11,149 nt of DNA from Variovorax sp. (GTDB taxonomy: Bacteria > Pseudomonadota > Gammaproteobacteria > Burkholderiales > Burkholderiaceae_C), in NCBI GenBank assembly GCA_028292145.1, contig JAQGMX010000127.1, positions 1 to 11,149 of the forward strand, written 5' to 3'. Below, in pieces: positions 5,579 through 11,149 of this stretch; position 1 is the first letter of the stretch, and the number at the start of each line of letters is the position of its first letter. The notes under the pieces were generated by a model. It worked only from the letters and a program-made list of their open reading frames with translations. It was not told the DNA's origin and ran no database searches. The translations under genes and the position numbers were made by a program.

Positions 5579-6394
5579 ATGGCCAACAAGATCTATTCCT
5601 CCGCCGACGAGGCGCTCAAGGGCGTCGTCGCCGACGGGCAAACGCTGGCCGTCGGCGGCTTCGGCCTCTGCGGCATTCCGGAGGCGCTCATCGATGCGTT
5701 GCACGACTCTGGCGTCAAGAACCTCACTTGCGTCTCGAACAACGCCGGCGTCGACGGTTTCGGCCTGGGCAAGCTGCTCGGCACGCGCCAGATCAAGAAG
5801 ATGGTCGCGAGCTATGTCGGCGAGAACAAGGAGTTCGAGCGCCAGTATCTGGCCGGCGAGCTCGAACTTGAATTCACGCCGCAGGGCACGCTGGCCGAAA
5901 AGCTGCGCGCGGGCGGCGCCGGCATTCCGGCGTTCTTCACCAAGACCGGCGTCGGCACGCAGGTCGCGGAAGGCAAGGAGTTGCGCGAGTTCGACGGCGA
6001 AACCTACGTGATGGAACGCTCGATCGTTCCCGATGTGTCGCTGGTCAAGGCGGACGTGGCCGACAAGTCCGGCAACCTGCGCTTTCGCCTGACGGCGCGC
6101 AACTTCAATCCGGCGGCGGCGATGGCCGGCAAGATCTGCATCGTCGAGGTGGAGAAGATCGTCGAAACCGGCGAACTGGCGCCGGACGACATCCACCTGC
6201 CGGGCATCTACGTGCACCGCATCGTGCTCAATGCGAATCCCGAGAAGCGTATCGAGAAGCGCACGGTGAGCGCCGCCGCGCCGGTCGACGTCGAGGCAGC
6301 CAAGGTCGAGGCGCAGGTCGTCATCGCGCACGCTGCGGCCGTCGACGAGACGCCGATCCCTACCGTGCCCGCCAACAAACAAGAAGGAGCCTGA
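5579..6394 (+). CDS. scoA: 3-oxoacid CoA-transferase, subunit A
   Basis: The alpha subunit of a cytoplasmic two-subunit CoA-transferase (EC 2.8.3.5 type), which moves CoA from succinyl-CoA to a 3-oxoacid such as acetoacetate so that it can be cleaved to acetyl-CoA. Visible hallmarks are the CoA-transferase signature VGGFGLCGIPEAL (25-37), SNNAGVDGFGLGKLL (53-67), GIPAFFTKTGVGT (115-127) and LTARNFNP (171-178). The homologous core ends near residue 230 (EKRIEKRTV), as in typical 230-235 residue subunits. An Ala/Val-rich tail of about 40 residues follows. The start ATG 5579 has GAGGA 9 nt upstream. scoB follows after a single base, so the subunits are translationally coupled. Reactions on related acids (3-oxoadipate, propionate) cannot be excluded, but the sequence style is SCOT-like. 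Confidence 0.9.
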   Translation: MANKIYSSADEALKGVVADGQTLAVGGFGLCGIPEALIDALHDSGVKNLTCVSNNAGVDGFGLGKLLGTRQIKKMVASYVGENKEFERQYLAGELELEFTPQGTLAEKLRAGGAGIPAFFTKTGVGTQVAEGKELREFDGETYVMERSIVPDVSLVKADVADKSGNLRFRLTARNFNPAAAMAGKICIVEVEKIVETGELAPDDIHLPGIYVHRIVLNANPEKRIEKRTVSAAAPVDVEAAKVEAQVVIAHAAAVDETPIPTVPANKQEGA

Positions 6395-6395
6395 G

Positions 6396-7034
6396 ATGCC
6401 CTGGACTCAAGATCAGATGGCCGCCCGCGCGGCGCAAGAACTCGAAGACGGTTTCTACGTGAACCTCGGCATCGGCATTCCGACGCTGGTGGCGAACTTC
6501 GTCGGCGACAAGGAGGTCTGGCTGCAGAGCGAGAACGGCATGTTGGGCATCGGCGCCTTCCCGACCGAAGACATGGTCGATGCCGACCTCATCAACGCCG
6601 GCAAGCAGACCGTGACGACGATTCCCGGCAGCGCGATTTTCGGCAGCCACGACAGCTTCGCGATGATCCGCGGCGGCAAGATCAATCTCTCGATCCTCGG
6701 CGCGATGCAGGTGAGCGAGAAGGGCGACCTCGCCAACTGGATGATTCCGGGCAAGATGGTCAAGGGCATGGGCGGCGCGATGGACCTGGTCGCCGGCGTC
6801 AAGCGCGTGATCATCCTGATGGAGCACGTCGCGAAGAAGAAGGACGGCACCGAAGACATGAAGATCCTGCCGGAATGCACGCTGCCGCTGACCGGCGTTG
6901 GCGTGGTCGACCGGATCATCACGGACTTGGCGGTGATGGACGTCACGCCCGAAGGGCTGAAGGTCGTTGAGCTGGCAGACGGCGTGAGCTTCGAGGCGTT
7001 GCAGGCAAAGACGGGCGTCGCACTGATTGCCTGA
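6396..7034 (+). CDS. scoB: 3-oxoacid CoA-transferase, subunit B
   Basis: The beta subunit, 212 residues, the normal length for the family, carrying the active site of the CoA-transferase. The motif WLQSENGMLGIG (42-53) holds the catalytic Glu46, which forms the glutamyl-CoA thioester intermediate. LGIGIPTLVANF (24-35) and GKINLSILGAMQVSEKGDLA (94-113) are further family blocks, and the ending PLTGVGVVDRIITDLAVM is typical of SCOT beta subunits. The start ATG 6396 lies one base after the scoA stop, and AAGAAGGAG at the end of scoA serves as ribosome binding site. No intact thiolase or 3-hydroxybutyrate dehydrogenase gene lies beside it in this window, so the rest of the ketone-body or fatty-acid pathway must be elsewhere. 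The family call is firm; the exact acid substrate is inferred. Confidence 0.93.
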   Translation: MPWTQDQMAARAAQELEDGFYVNLGIGIPTLVANFVGDKEVWLQSENGMLGIGAFPTEDMVDADLINAGKQTVTTIPGSAIFGSHDSFAMIRGGKINLSILGAMQVSEKGDLANWMIPGKMVKGMGGAMDLVAGVKRVIILMEHVAKKKDGTEDMKILPECTLPLTGVGVVDRIITDLAVMDVTPEGLKVVELADGVSFEALQAKTGVALIA

Positions 7035-7053
7035 CGCTGATGTTTTCCTGAAG

Positions 7054-7080
7054 GTCTTACAGGACATTGCTCTGCAAGAC
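7054..7080 (+). repeat. Stem-loop downstream of scoB
   Basis: GTCTTACAG (7054-7062) and CTGCAAGAC (7072-7080) pair over 9 bp with one A/C mismatch around a 9-nt loop, 20 nt after the scoB stop. No T-tract follows, so it is not a standard intrinsic terminator. It may mark the 3' end of the scoAB message by RNA stabilisation or factor-dependent termination. Confidence 0.45.
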
Positions 7081-7108
7081 TACGGCTCGCCGATGGATTG
7101 GCGATGAG

Positions 7109-7128
7109 ATGGTCTTATCAACGACCAT
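7109..7128 (+). repeat. Small inverted repeat just before the 93-aa gene
   Basis: ATGGTC (7109-7114) and GACCAT (7123-7128) form a 6-bp dyad with an 8-nt spacer, ending only a few bases before the AAGGA ribosome binding site (7131-7135) of the small gene. A second short dyad, TCGCC/GGCGA (7087-7091 and 7100-7104), precedes it. Either could be an operator or a leader hairpin; both are short enough to arise by chance. Confidence 0.3.
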
Positions 7129-7141
7129 TTAAGGAAAAAAG

Positions 7142-7423
7142 ATGAGCAGTGTCAAAGGCAGTGGCGATGGAACGCGCCCTACCACGAGCGGTGGAATCGA
7201 CAACATCGGTGCCGGAGAAAAGTTCGTTACAGAAAAGACGGCGGCCGGTGGCGACATCTCTGCGCCCGCGCCTGAAGAAGGCATGCGCAACAAGCGCTCG
7301 GACGTCGAAGGGACGAAACACGACGACTCTGCCGCCTACAACCTCCACGAGGACCTGACGCCCGATTCGAGCAAGGACCCTCGATCGGGCGATGCGGGCA
7401 AGGGCGCAACAAAGGGTGGCTGA
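7142..7423 (+). CDS. Small hydrophilic, probably disordered protein of unknown function
   Basis: A 93-residue protein that I do not recognise. It has no signal peptide, no membrane segment, no Cys and no Trp, only one Phe and one Tyr, and is rich in Gly, Ser, Thr, Asp, Lys and Ala, which predicts an unfolded chain in the cytoplasm. Acidic and basic residues are mixed (for example RNKRSDVEGTKHDD at 49-62), and it ends in a Gly/Lys-rich tail. AAGGA lies 6 nt before ATG 7142, which supports real translation. An overlapping frame from 7149 is open but lacks its own ribosome binding site. Small hydrophilic proteins of this type are sometimes stress-induced (osmotic, desiccation, stationary phase), but nothing here proves that. 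It is 107 nt after scoB and 20 nt from the stop of convergent opgG. Confidence 0.65.
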   Translation: MSSVKGSGDGTRPTTSGGIDNIGAGEKFVTEKTAAGGDISAPAPEEGMRNKRSDVEGTKHDDSAAYNLHEDLTPDSSKDPRSGDAGKGATKGG

Positions 7424-7450
7424 GCCCTGCCCGAAAGGATGGATCAGGGC
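7424..7450. terminator. Possible bidirectional hairpin between the 93-aa gene and opgG
   Basis: GCCCTG (7424-7429) directly after the small gene's stop codon pairs with CAGGGC (7445-7450), which overlaps the last codons of opgG; the loop is 15 nt. Its position between convergent genes suits a shared terminator, but there is no T-tract on either side, so the call is weak. Confidence 0.3.
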
Positions 7451-9078
7451 GTTGGCTTGTCCGCTGGCGTAGCCAGCGGCTCGGCCGCAGTCTTCGGCAC
7501 CGGCACGACCGGCACCGGCGGCAGCTGGTAGCTCCAGGTCTCCGTCAGCGGTTTGTCGCCCTGGGCCAGCGCGGCGCGCATCTCGACCGCCTGTGACGGG
7601 TTCTTCACCTTCACCCGAAGCGTCAGCCGCCAGCCCCGGATTGCGGGGTTGCGTTCCAGAACGCTGTCGATCAGTTCAGCGTTGTCCCCGACGCTGATCT
7701 TCGACGTGACGGGCGCGTCGATCGGCAGTTTCGCAAGCGCCGGCCCTTCGAAATCGATCAGGAACGCGGTTGTCCCATCGAGCTTGCGGATCAGGTTGGC
7801 CTGCAGTTGTTCGCCGTCGGTGTGGAAGGTCTGGCGCACCCAGGCGTTGTCAGAGCCGTGCAGTGCGGCCTCGTCGCTGGTCCAGTGCATCCGGTACGCG
7901 AACTGCATCAGCTGCCCTTTGACGATCGGCGCATCGGGCGTCCAGTAGGCGACGATGTTGTCGTTGGTTTCGTCAGGCGTGGGGATTTCCATCAGCGTGA
8001 CCTTGCCCTTGCCCCAGTTGCTCTGGGGCTCGATCCAGGCGCTCGGGCGGAGGTCGTAGCGGTCTTTCAGGTCCTCGAAGCGCGAGAATTCGCGGCCGCG
8101 CTGCAGTAGGCCGAAGCCCTTGAGATTGTCGACCTCGAATGTGCTGATCGCCAGCGAGGCCGGGTTGTTGAGCGGGCGCCAGAGCCACTCGCCGCTGCCG
8201 GTATGGATCGCCAGACCGTTCGAATCATGAATCGCCGGCCGGAAGTTTCGCTTGAGCGCTGATTGCTGGCTCGGGCCATACAGAAACATGCTGGTCAGCG
8301 GCGCGATGCCGAGTGATTTGATGTCGCTGCGCGCGAATACGTTGGCCTGCACGTCGACCACCGCATCCCTGCCGCCGGGCGTGAGGATGAACTGATAGGC
8401 GCCGGTGGCACGCGGCGAATCGAGCAGCGCGTAGATAACGAGTTGCGTTTCCTGGCCGGTCGGCCGCTGAACCCAGAACTCGCGAAAGTTGGGAAATTCC
8501 TCGCCGCCGGGCGGGGCCGTGTCGATGGCGAGCCCGCGCGCCGACAAGCCGTAGGCCTGGCCCTTGCCGACCACGCGAAAGTAGCTCGCGCCGAGAAAAC
8601 TCATGATCTCGTCGTCCTTGCCTGCCTGATTGATCGGGTAGAGCACCCGAAAGCCGGCATAGCCGAGCGCTCGGGTCGCGCCCTTGTCGAAGGTCAGGTT
8701 GCCGAAGTCGAACCGGTCGGCGTCGTACTTGATCTCGTTCACGCCCGCTTCGCTGATTTCGTTGATGCGCACCGGCGCATTGAAGTGCATGCCCTGGTGA
8801 TAGAAATTGAGCTTGAACGGCGTCTGCTGGTCGCGCCACTCGAAGCGGTCGCCGCGCGGCTGCATCTTCTGGTAGTCCGCGAACTGCATGCTGCTGAAGA
8901 CTGGCGGCAGGTTGCTGACCGGCGCGACGTACGGCTTGTCGACCAGTGCCTTGGCGCGGGCCGTCACGTCGTCGAGCGAAAAGGCCTGTGCCTGACCGGC
9001 GCAGAAAAGGGCGAGTGAAGCGGCCAGGGCGGTGACCGGTGCGACGGTTTTCTTGCGGGATGCGGTGGAAATGTTCAT
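7444..9078 (-). CDS. opgG: Osmoregulated periplasmic glucan biosynthesis protein OpgG
   Basis: A 544-residue periplasmic protein needed for synthesis or tailoring of osmoregulated periplasmic glucans (OPGs, beta-1,2-linked backbones). I take ATG 9078 as start because a Sec signal follows directly (MNISTASRKK, then a hydrophobic core, cleavage after AQA-32). The frame extends 45 codons further upstream to 9213, but that stretch is Pro/Arg-rich and not signal-like. GGAA lies about 10 nt before 9078. OpgG hallmarks are MHFNAPVRINEI (97-108), LYGPSQQSALKRNFRP, HDSNGLAIHTGSGEWLWRPL, GREFSRFEDLKDRYDLRPSAW and PTPDETNDNIVAYWTPD. E. coli OpgG has 511 residues; this one ends in an extra Pro-rich tail (about the last 25 residues). 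The glucosyltransferase gene opgH, often directly downstream, is absent: the next gene is the convergent 93-aa gene. The OpgG/OpgD family includes beta-1,2-glucanases (GH186), so trimming is possible. It is divergent from the GH3 gene. Confidence 0.9.
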   Translation of the reverse strand: MNISTASRKKTVAPVTALAASLALFCAGQAQAFSLDDVTARAKALVDKPYVAPVSNLPPVFSSMQFADYQKMQPRGDRFEWRDQQTPFKLNFYHQGMHFNAPVRINEISEAGVNEIKYDADRFDFGNLTFDKGATRALGYAGFRVLYPINQAGKDDEIMSFLGASYFRVVGKGQAYGLSARGLAIDTAPPGGEEFPNFREFWVQRPTGQETQLVIYALLDSPRATGAYQFILTPGGRDAVVDVQANVFARSDIKSLGIAPLTSMFLYGPSQQSALKRNFRPAIHDSNGLAIHTGSGEWLWRPLNNPASLAISTFEVDNLKGFGLLQRGREFSRFEDLKDRYDLRPSAWIEPQSNWGKGKVTLMEIPTPDETNDNIVAYWTPDAPIVKGQLMQFAYRMHWTSDEAALHGSDNAWVRQTFHTDGEQLQANLIRKLDGTTAFLIDFEGPALAKLPIDAPVTSKISVGDNAELIDSVLERNPAIRGWRLTLRVKVKNPSQAVEMRAALAQGDKPLTETWSYQLPPVPVVPVPKTAAEPLATPADKPTP

Positions 9079-9258
9079 GGAGTGGTTCCAGAGTGCGCAC
9101 TGACGTGCGGTGAGTTGCCGAAAGACAGGGAAGCAATGTTCCTGCCAGTGGATGGGGCGCTGGGCCGATACGGTGCGTCGAGGCCGCCGGCCGGGAGGTG
9201 CCGGGGCGCTCAAACCTTAGCTTAGCATCGCTGCGAAACGAGTTTAGAAAGTCGCCGA
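9079..9258. promoter_or_regulatory. Divergent promoter region of opgG and the GH3 gene
   Basis: The 180-bp gap between two divergent start codons must contain both promoters. A short dyad CGCAC-tgac-GTGCG (9096-9109) lies 18 bp before the opgG start. Around 9211-9248 the sequence is locally AT-richer, with a tandem CTTAG (9216-9225) and TAGCAT (9224-9229) that could act as a -10 element for the GH3 gene. I find no convincing -35 hexamer for either direction. Confidence 0.35.
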
Positions 9259-11149
9259 ATGAAGATGTCCCGTCGGTTGGTCCTTGTGGCCGGCCTGGTC
9301 AGTCCGCTGGCCTTTGCGCAAACACCGCCTCCTTCCGCCCTCCTGAAAGACAAGACGGCCTTCGTCGCCGATCTGGTCGGCCGGATGACGCTCGACGAGA
9401 AGATCGGCCAGCTTCGCCTGATCAGCATCGGCCCGGAGATGCCGATTGATCAGCTCGCGAAGGAGATTGCGGCCGGTCGTGTCGGCGGCACCTTCAATTC
9501 AGTGAACCGGCCGCACAACCGCCTGTTGCAGGATGCCGCGGTCAAGAGCGGGCGGCTGAAGATTCCGATGTTTTTCGCCTACGACGTGATCCACGGCCAC
9601 CGAACGACCTTCCCGATCGGCCTCGGCCTGGCGTCGAGCTGGGACATGGACGCGATCGGCCTGATGGCGCGCACCGCCGCAAAGGAGGCGGCCGGCGACT
9701 CGATCGACATGACCTTCGCGCCGATGGTCGATATTGCGCGCGATCCGCGCTGGGGCCGCACCTCCGAAGGCTTCGGCGAAGACCCGCATCTGGTCTCCGA
9801 GATCGCCCGCGCCACCGTAAAGGGCTTCCAGGGCACGCTGCCGGTGCCGGCCGACCGCATCATGACCAGCGTGAAGCATTTCGCGCTGTACGGTGCGGTC
9901 GAAGGCGGGCGCGACTACAACACGGTCGACATGAGCCCGATGCGCATGTACCAGGACTACCTGCCGCCGTACCGCGCCGCCATCGATGCGGGCGCCGGCG
10001 GCGTGATGGTCGCGCTGAACTCGATCAACGGCGTGCCGGCCACGTCGAATACGTGGCTCATGCAGGACCTGCTGCGCAAGGACTGGGGCTTCAAGGGCGT
10101 GACGGTCAGCGACCACGGTGCCATCGTCGAACTGATGCGTCACGGCGTGGCGAAGGACGAGCGCGAGGCGGCGAAGCTGGCGATCAAGAACGGCATCGAT
10201 CTGAGCATGGCCGATTCGGTCTATCTCAACGAACTGCCGGGGCTGATGAAGTCCGGCGAAGTGACCACACGAGAGATCGACAGCGCCGTGCGCGAGGTGC
10301 TCGGCGCCAAGTACGACATGGGACTGTTCCATGATCCGTACCTGCGCATCGGCGTCGCGAAGGACGATCCCGCGGACCTCGATTCCGAGAGCCGTCTGCA
10401 TCGCCCGGACGCGCGCGAAGTGGCGCGCAAGTCGATGGTTCTGCTGGAAAACCGCAACGCGACGCTGCCGCTGTCGAAATCGAAAACGATCGCGCTGGTC
10501 GGGCCGCTGGCCGATGCGCCAATCGACATGCTGGGAAGCTGGTCGGCGGCGGGCAATGCGAAGAACGCCGTCACGCTGCGCACCGGCCTGACGGCGGCTG
10601 TTGGCACGCAGGGCCGGGTGCTCTATGCGCGCGGCGCCAACATCACCGGCGACGAAAACATCGTCAAGTACCTGAACTACCTGAACTGGGACGCGCCCGA
10701 AGTCACGCAGGACCCACGCGCGCCGGCCGAGATGATTGCGGAAGCGGTCAAGGCCGCAGCGCAGGCCGATGTGATCGTCGCGGCGGTCGGCGAGTCGCGC
10801 GGCATGTCGCACGAATCGTCGAGCCGCACCAGCCTCGACCTGCCGCAGAGCCAGCGCGACCTCATCGTCGCTCTCAAGGCGACCGGCAAGCCGCTGGTGC
10901 TGGTGCTCATGAACGGCCGGCCGCTGGCGCTGCAGCGCGAGCAGAAGGAAGCCGACGCGATCCTGGAGACCTGGTTCACCGGCGTCGAAGGCGGCAACGC
11001 GATCGCCGACGTGCTGTTCGGCCACTACAACCCCTCGGGCAAGTTGCCGTTGAGCTTTCCGCGCTCGGTCGGGCAGATTCCAACCTACTACAACCATGCG
11101 CGCCTGGGCCGGCCCTTCACCGAAGGCAAGCCGGGCAACTACACCTCGC
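9259..11149 (+). CDS. bglX: Glycoside hydrolase family 3 beta-glucosidase, BglX-type, cut by window end
   Basis: The first 630 codons of a periplasmic beta-glucosidase that releases glucose from the non-reducing end of beta-glucosides. Residues 1-20 are a Sec signal (MKMSRRLVLVAGLVSPLAFA, cleaved before QTPPP). The N-terminal barrel contains MTLDEKIGQL, FFAYDVIHGHRTTFPIGLGL, PMVDIARDPRWGRTSEGFGE and the substrate-binding KHF of SVKHFALYG. The nucleophile is Asp285 in VTVSDHGA. The second domain contains VGESRGMSHESSSRTSLDLP with the probable acid/base Glu519, then LVLVLMNGRPLAL and FTGVEGGNAIADVLFGHYNPSGKLPLSFP, all typical of BglX. E. coli BglX has 765 residues, so about 135 residues (mainly the fibronectin III-like domain) are missing only because the window ends. 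ATG 9259 has just a weak AGAAAG upstream; ATG 9265 is an alternative. It is divergent from opgG, so periplasmic glucan may be one substrate. Confidence 0.93.
   Translation, partial: MKMSRRLVLVAGLVSPLAFAQTPPPSALLKDKTAFVADLVGRMTLDEKIGQLRLISIGPEMPIDQLAKEIAAGRVGGTFNSVNRPHNRLLQDAAVKSGRLKIPMFFAYDVIHGHRTTFPIGLGLASSWDMDAIGLMARTAAKEAAGDSIDMTFAPMVDIARDPRWGRTSEGFGEDPHLVSEIARATVKGFQGTLPVPADRIMTSVKHFALYGAVEGGRDYNTVDMSPMRMYQDYLPPYRAAIDAGAGGVMVALNSINGVPATSNTWLMQDLLRKDWGFKGVTVSDHGAIVELMRHGVAKDEREAAKLAIKNGIDLSMADSVYLNELPGLMKSGEVTTREIDSAVREVLGAKYDMGLFHDPYLRIGVAKDDPADLDSESRLHRPDAREVARKSMVLLENRNATLPLSKSKTIALVGPLADAPIDMLGSWSAAGNAKNAVTLRTGLTAAVGTQGRVLYARGANITGDENIVKYLNYLNWDAPEVTQDPRAPAEMIAEAVKAAAQADVIVAAVGESRGMSHESSSRTSLDLPQSQRDLIVALKATGKPLVLVLMNGRPLALQREQKEADAILETWFTGVEGGNAIADVLFGHYNPSGKLPLSFPRSVGQIPTYYNHARLGRPFTEGKPGNYTS

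Noticed and set aside
5507..6382. A 291-codon minus-strand open frame opposite scoA
   Set aside because: Antisense shadow; it would also run through the divergent promoter, and its translation is Arg/Asp/Leu-rich without domains.
9079..9213. Longer opgG start at 9213
   Set aside because: The added 45 residues are Pro/Arg-rich and would bury the Sec signal peptide that begins at ATG 9078.
9499..11097. A 532-codon open frame on the minus strand opposite the GH3 gene
   Set aside because: It has shadow composition (Arg/His/Ala/Val-rich), no domain and no end logic. The + strand frame carries all GH3 motifs through the whole stretch.
1..11149. Mobile element, CRISPR array, tRNA or rRNA
   Set aside because: I saw no transposase, integrase, regularly spaced repeats, tRNA cloverleaf or rRNA sequence on either strand.

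Overview
The window is GC-rich (roughly two thirds by eye), with dense protein-coding genes and no rRNA, tRNA, mobile element or CRISPR array that I can recognise. Gene content and style suggest a betaproteobacterium, most likely of the order Burkholderiales: an IclR regulator, a PAS-LuxR regulator divergent from a two-subunit 3-oxoacid CoA-transferase, OpgG, a BglX-type GH3 enzyme, and PQQ enzymes. This assignment is an inference from gene families, not from a marker gene.

Layout from left to right. (1) 1-249: C-terminal end of an IclR-family regulator, converging on (2) a leftward two-gene operon, 3519 to 273. It encodes a ThuA-like lipoprotein (TTG start, strong ribosome binding site) and, 13 nt downstream, a PQQ-dependent dehydrogenase lipoprotein with a C-terminal cupredoxin-like domain that lacks the usual copper ligands. 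(3) 3698-3732: a clear intrinsic terminator for the next leftward unit. (4) 5496 to 3767: a PAS-LuxR regulator followed by a PRISE-type short-chain reductase. (5) A short divergent promoter region with a perfect 9-bp inverted repeat (5515-5538), then the rightward scoA-scoB CoA-transferase genes (5579-7034). (6) 7142-7423: a small, very hydrophilic protein of unknown function. (7) Leftward opgG (9078-7444), for periplasmic glucan synthesis, divergent from (8) a GH3 beta-glucosidase of BglX type (9259 to the window edge), truncated by the window.

Two themes can be read. The left third is an extracytoplasmic oxidation module: both proteins carry lipoprotein signals and similar Pro/Thr-rich linkers, so they probably sit side by side on a membrane facing the periplasm, perhaps acting on a sugar or polyol. 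The right end pairs a beta-glucan synthesis or trimming protein with a periplasmic beta-glucosidase. In between, the LuxR protein probably controls the CoA-transferase operon and perhaps itself through the inverted repeat. Start sites were revised for three genes: luxR to GTG at 5496, opgG to ATG at 9078, and the reductase probably to ATG at 4846.
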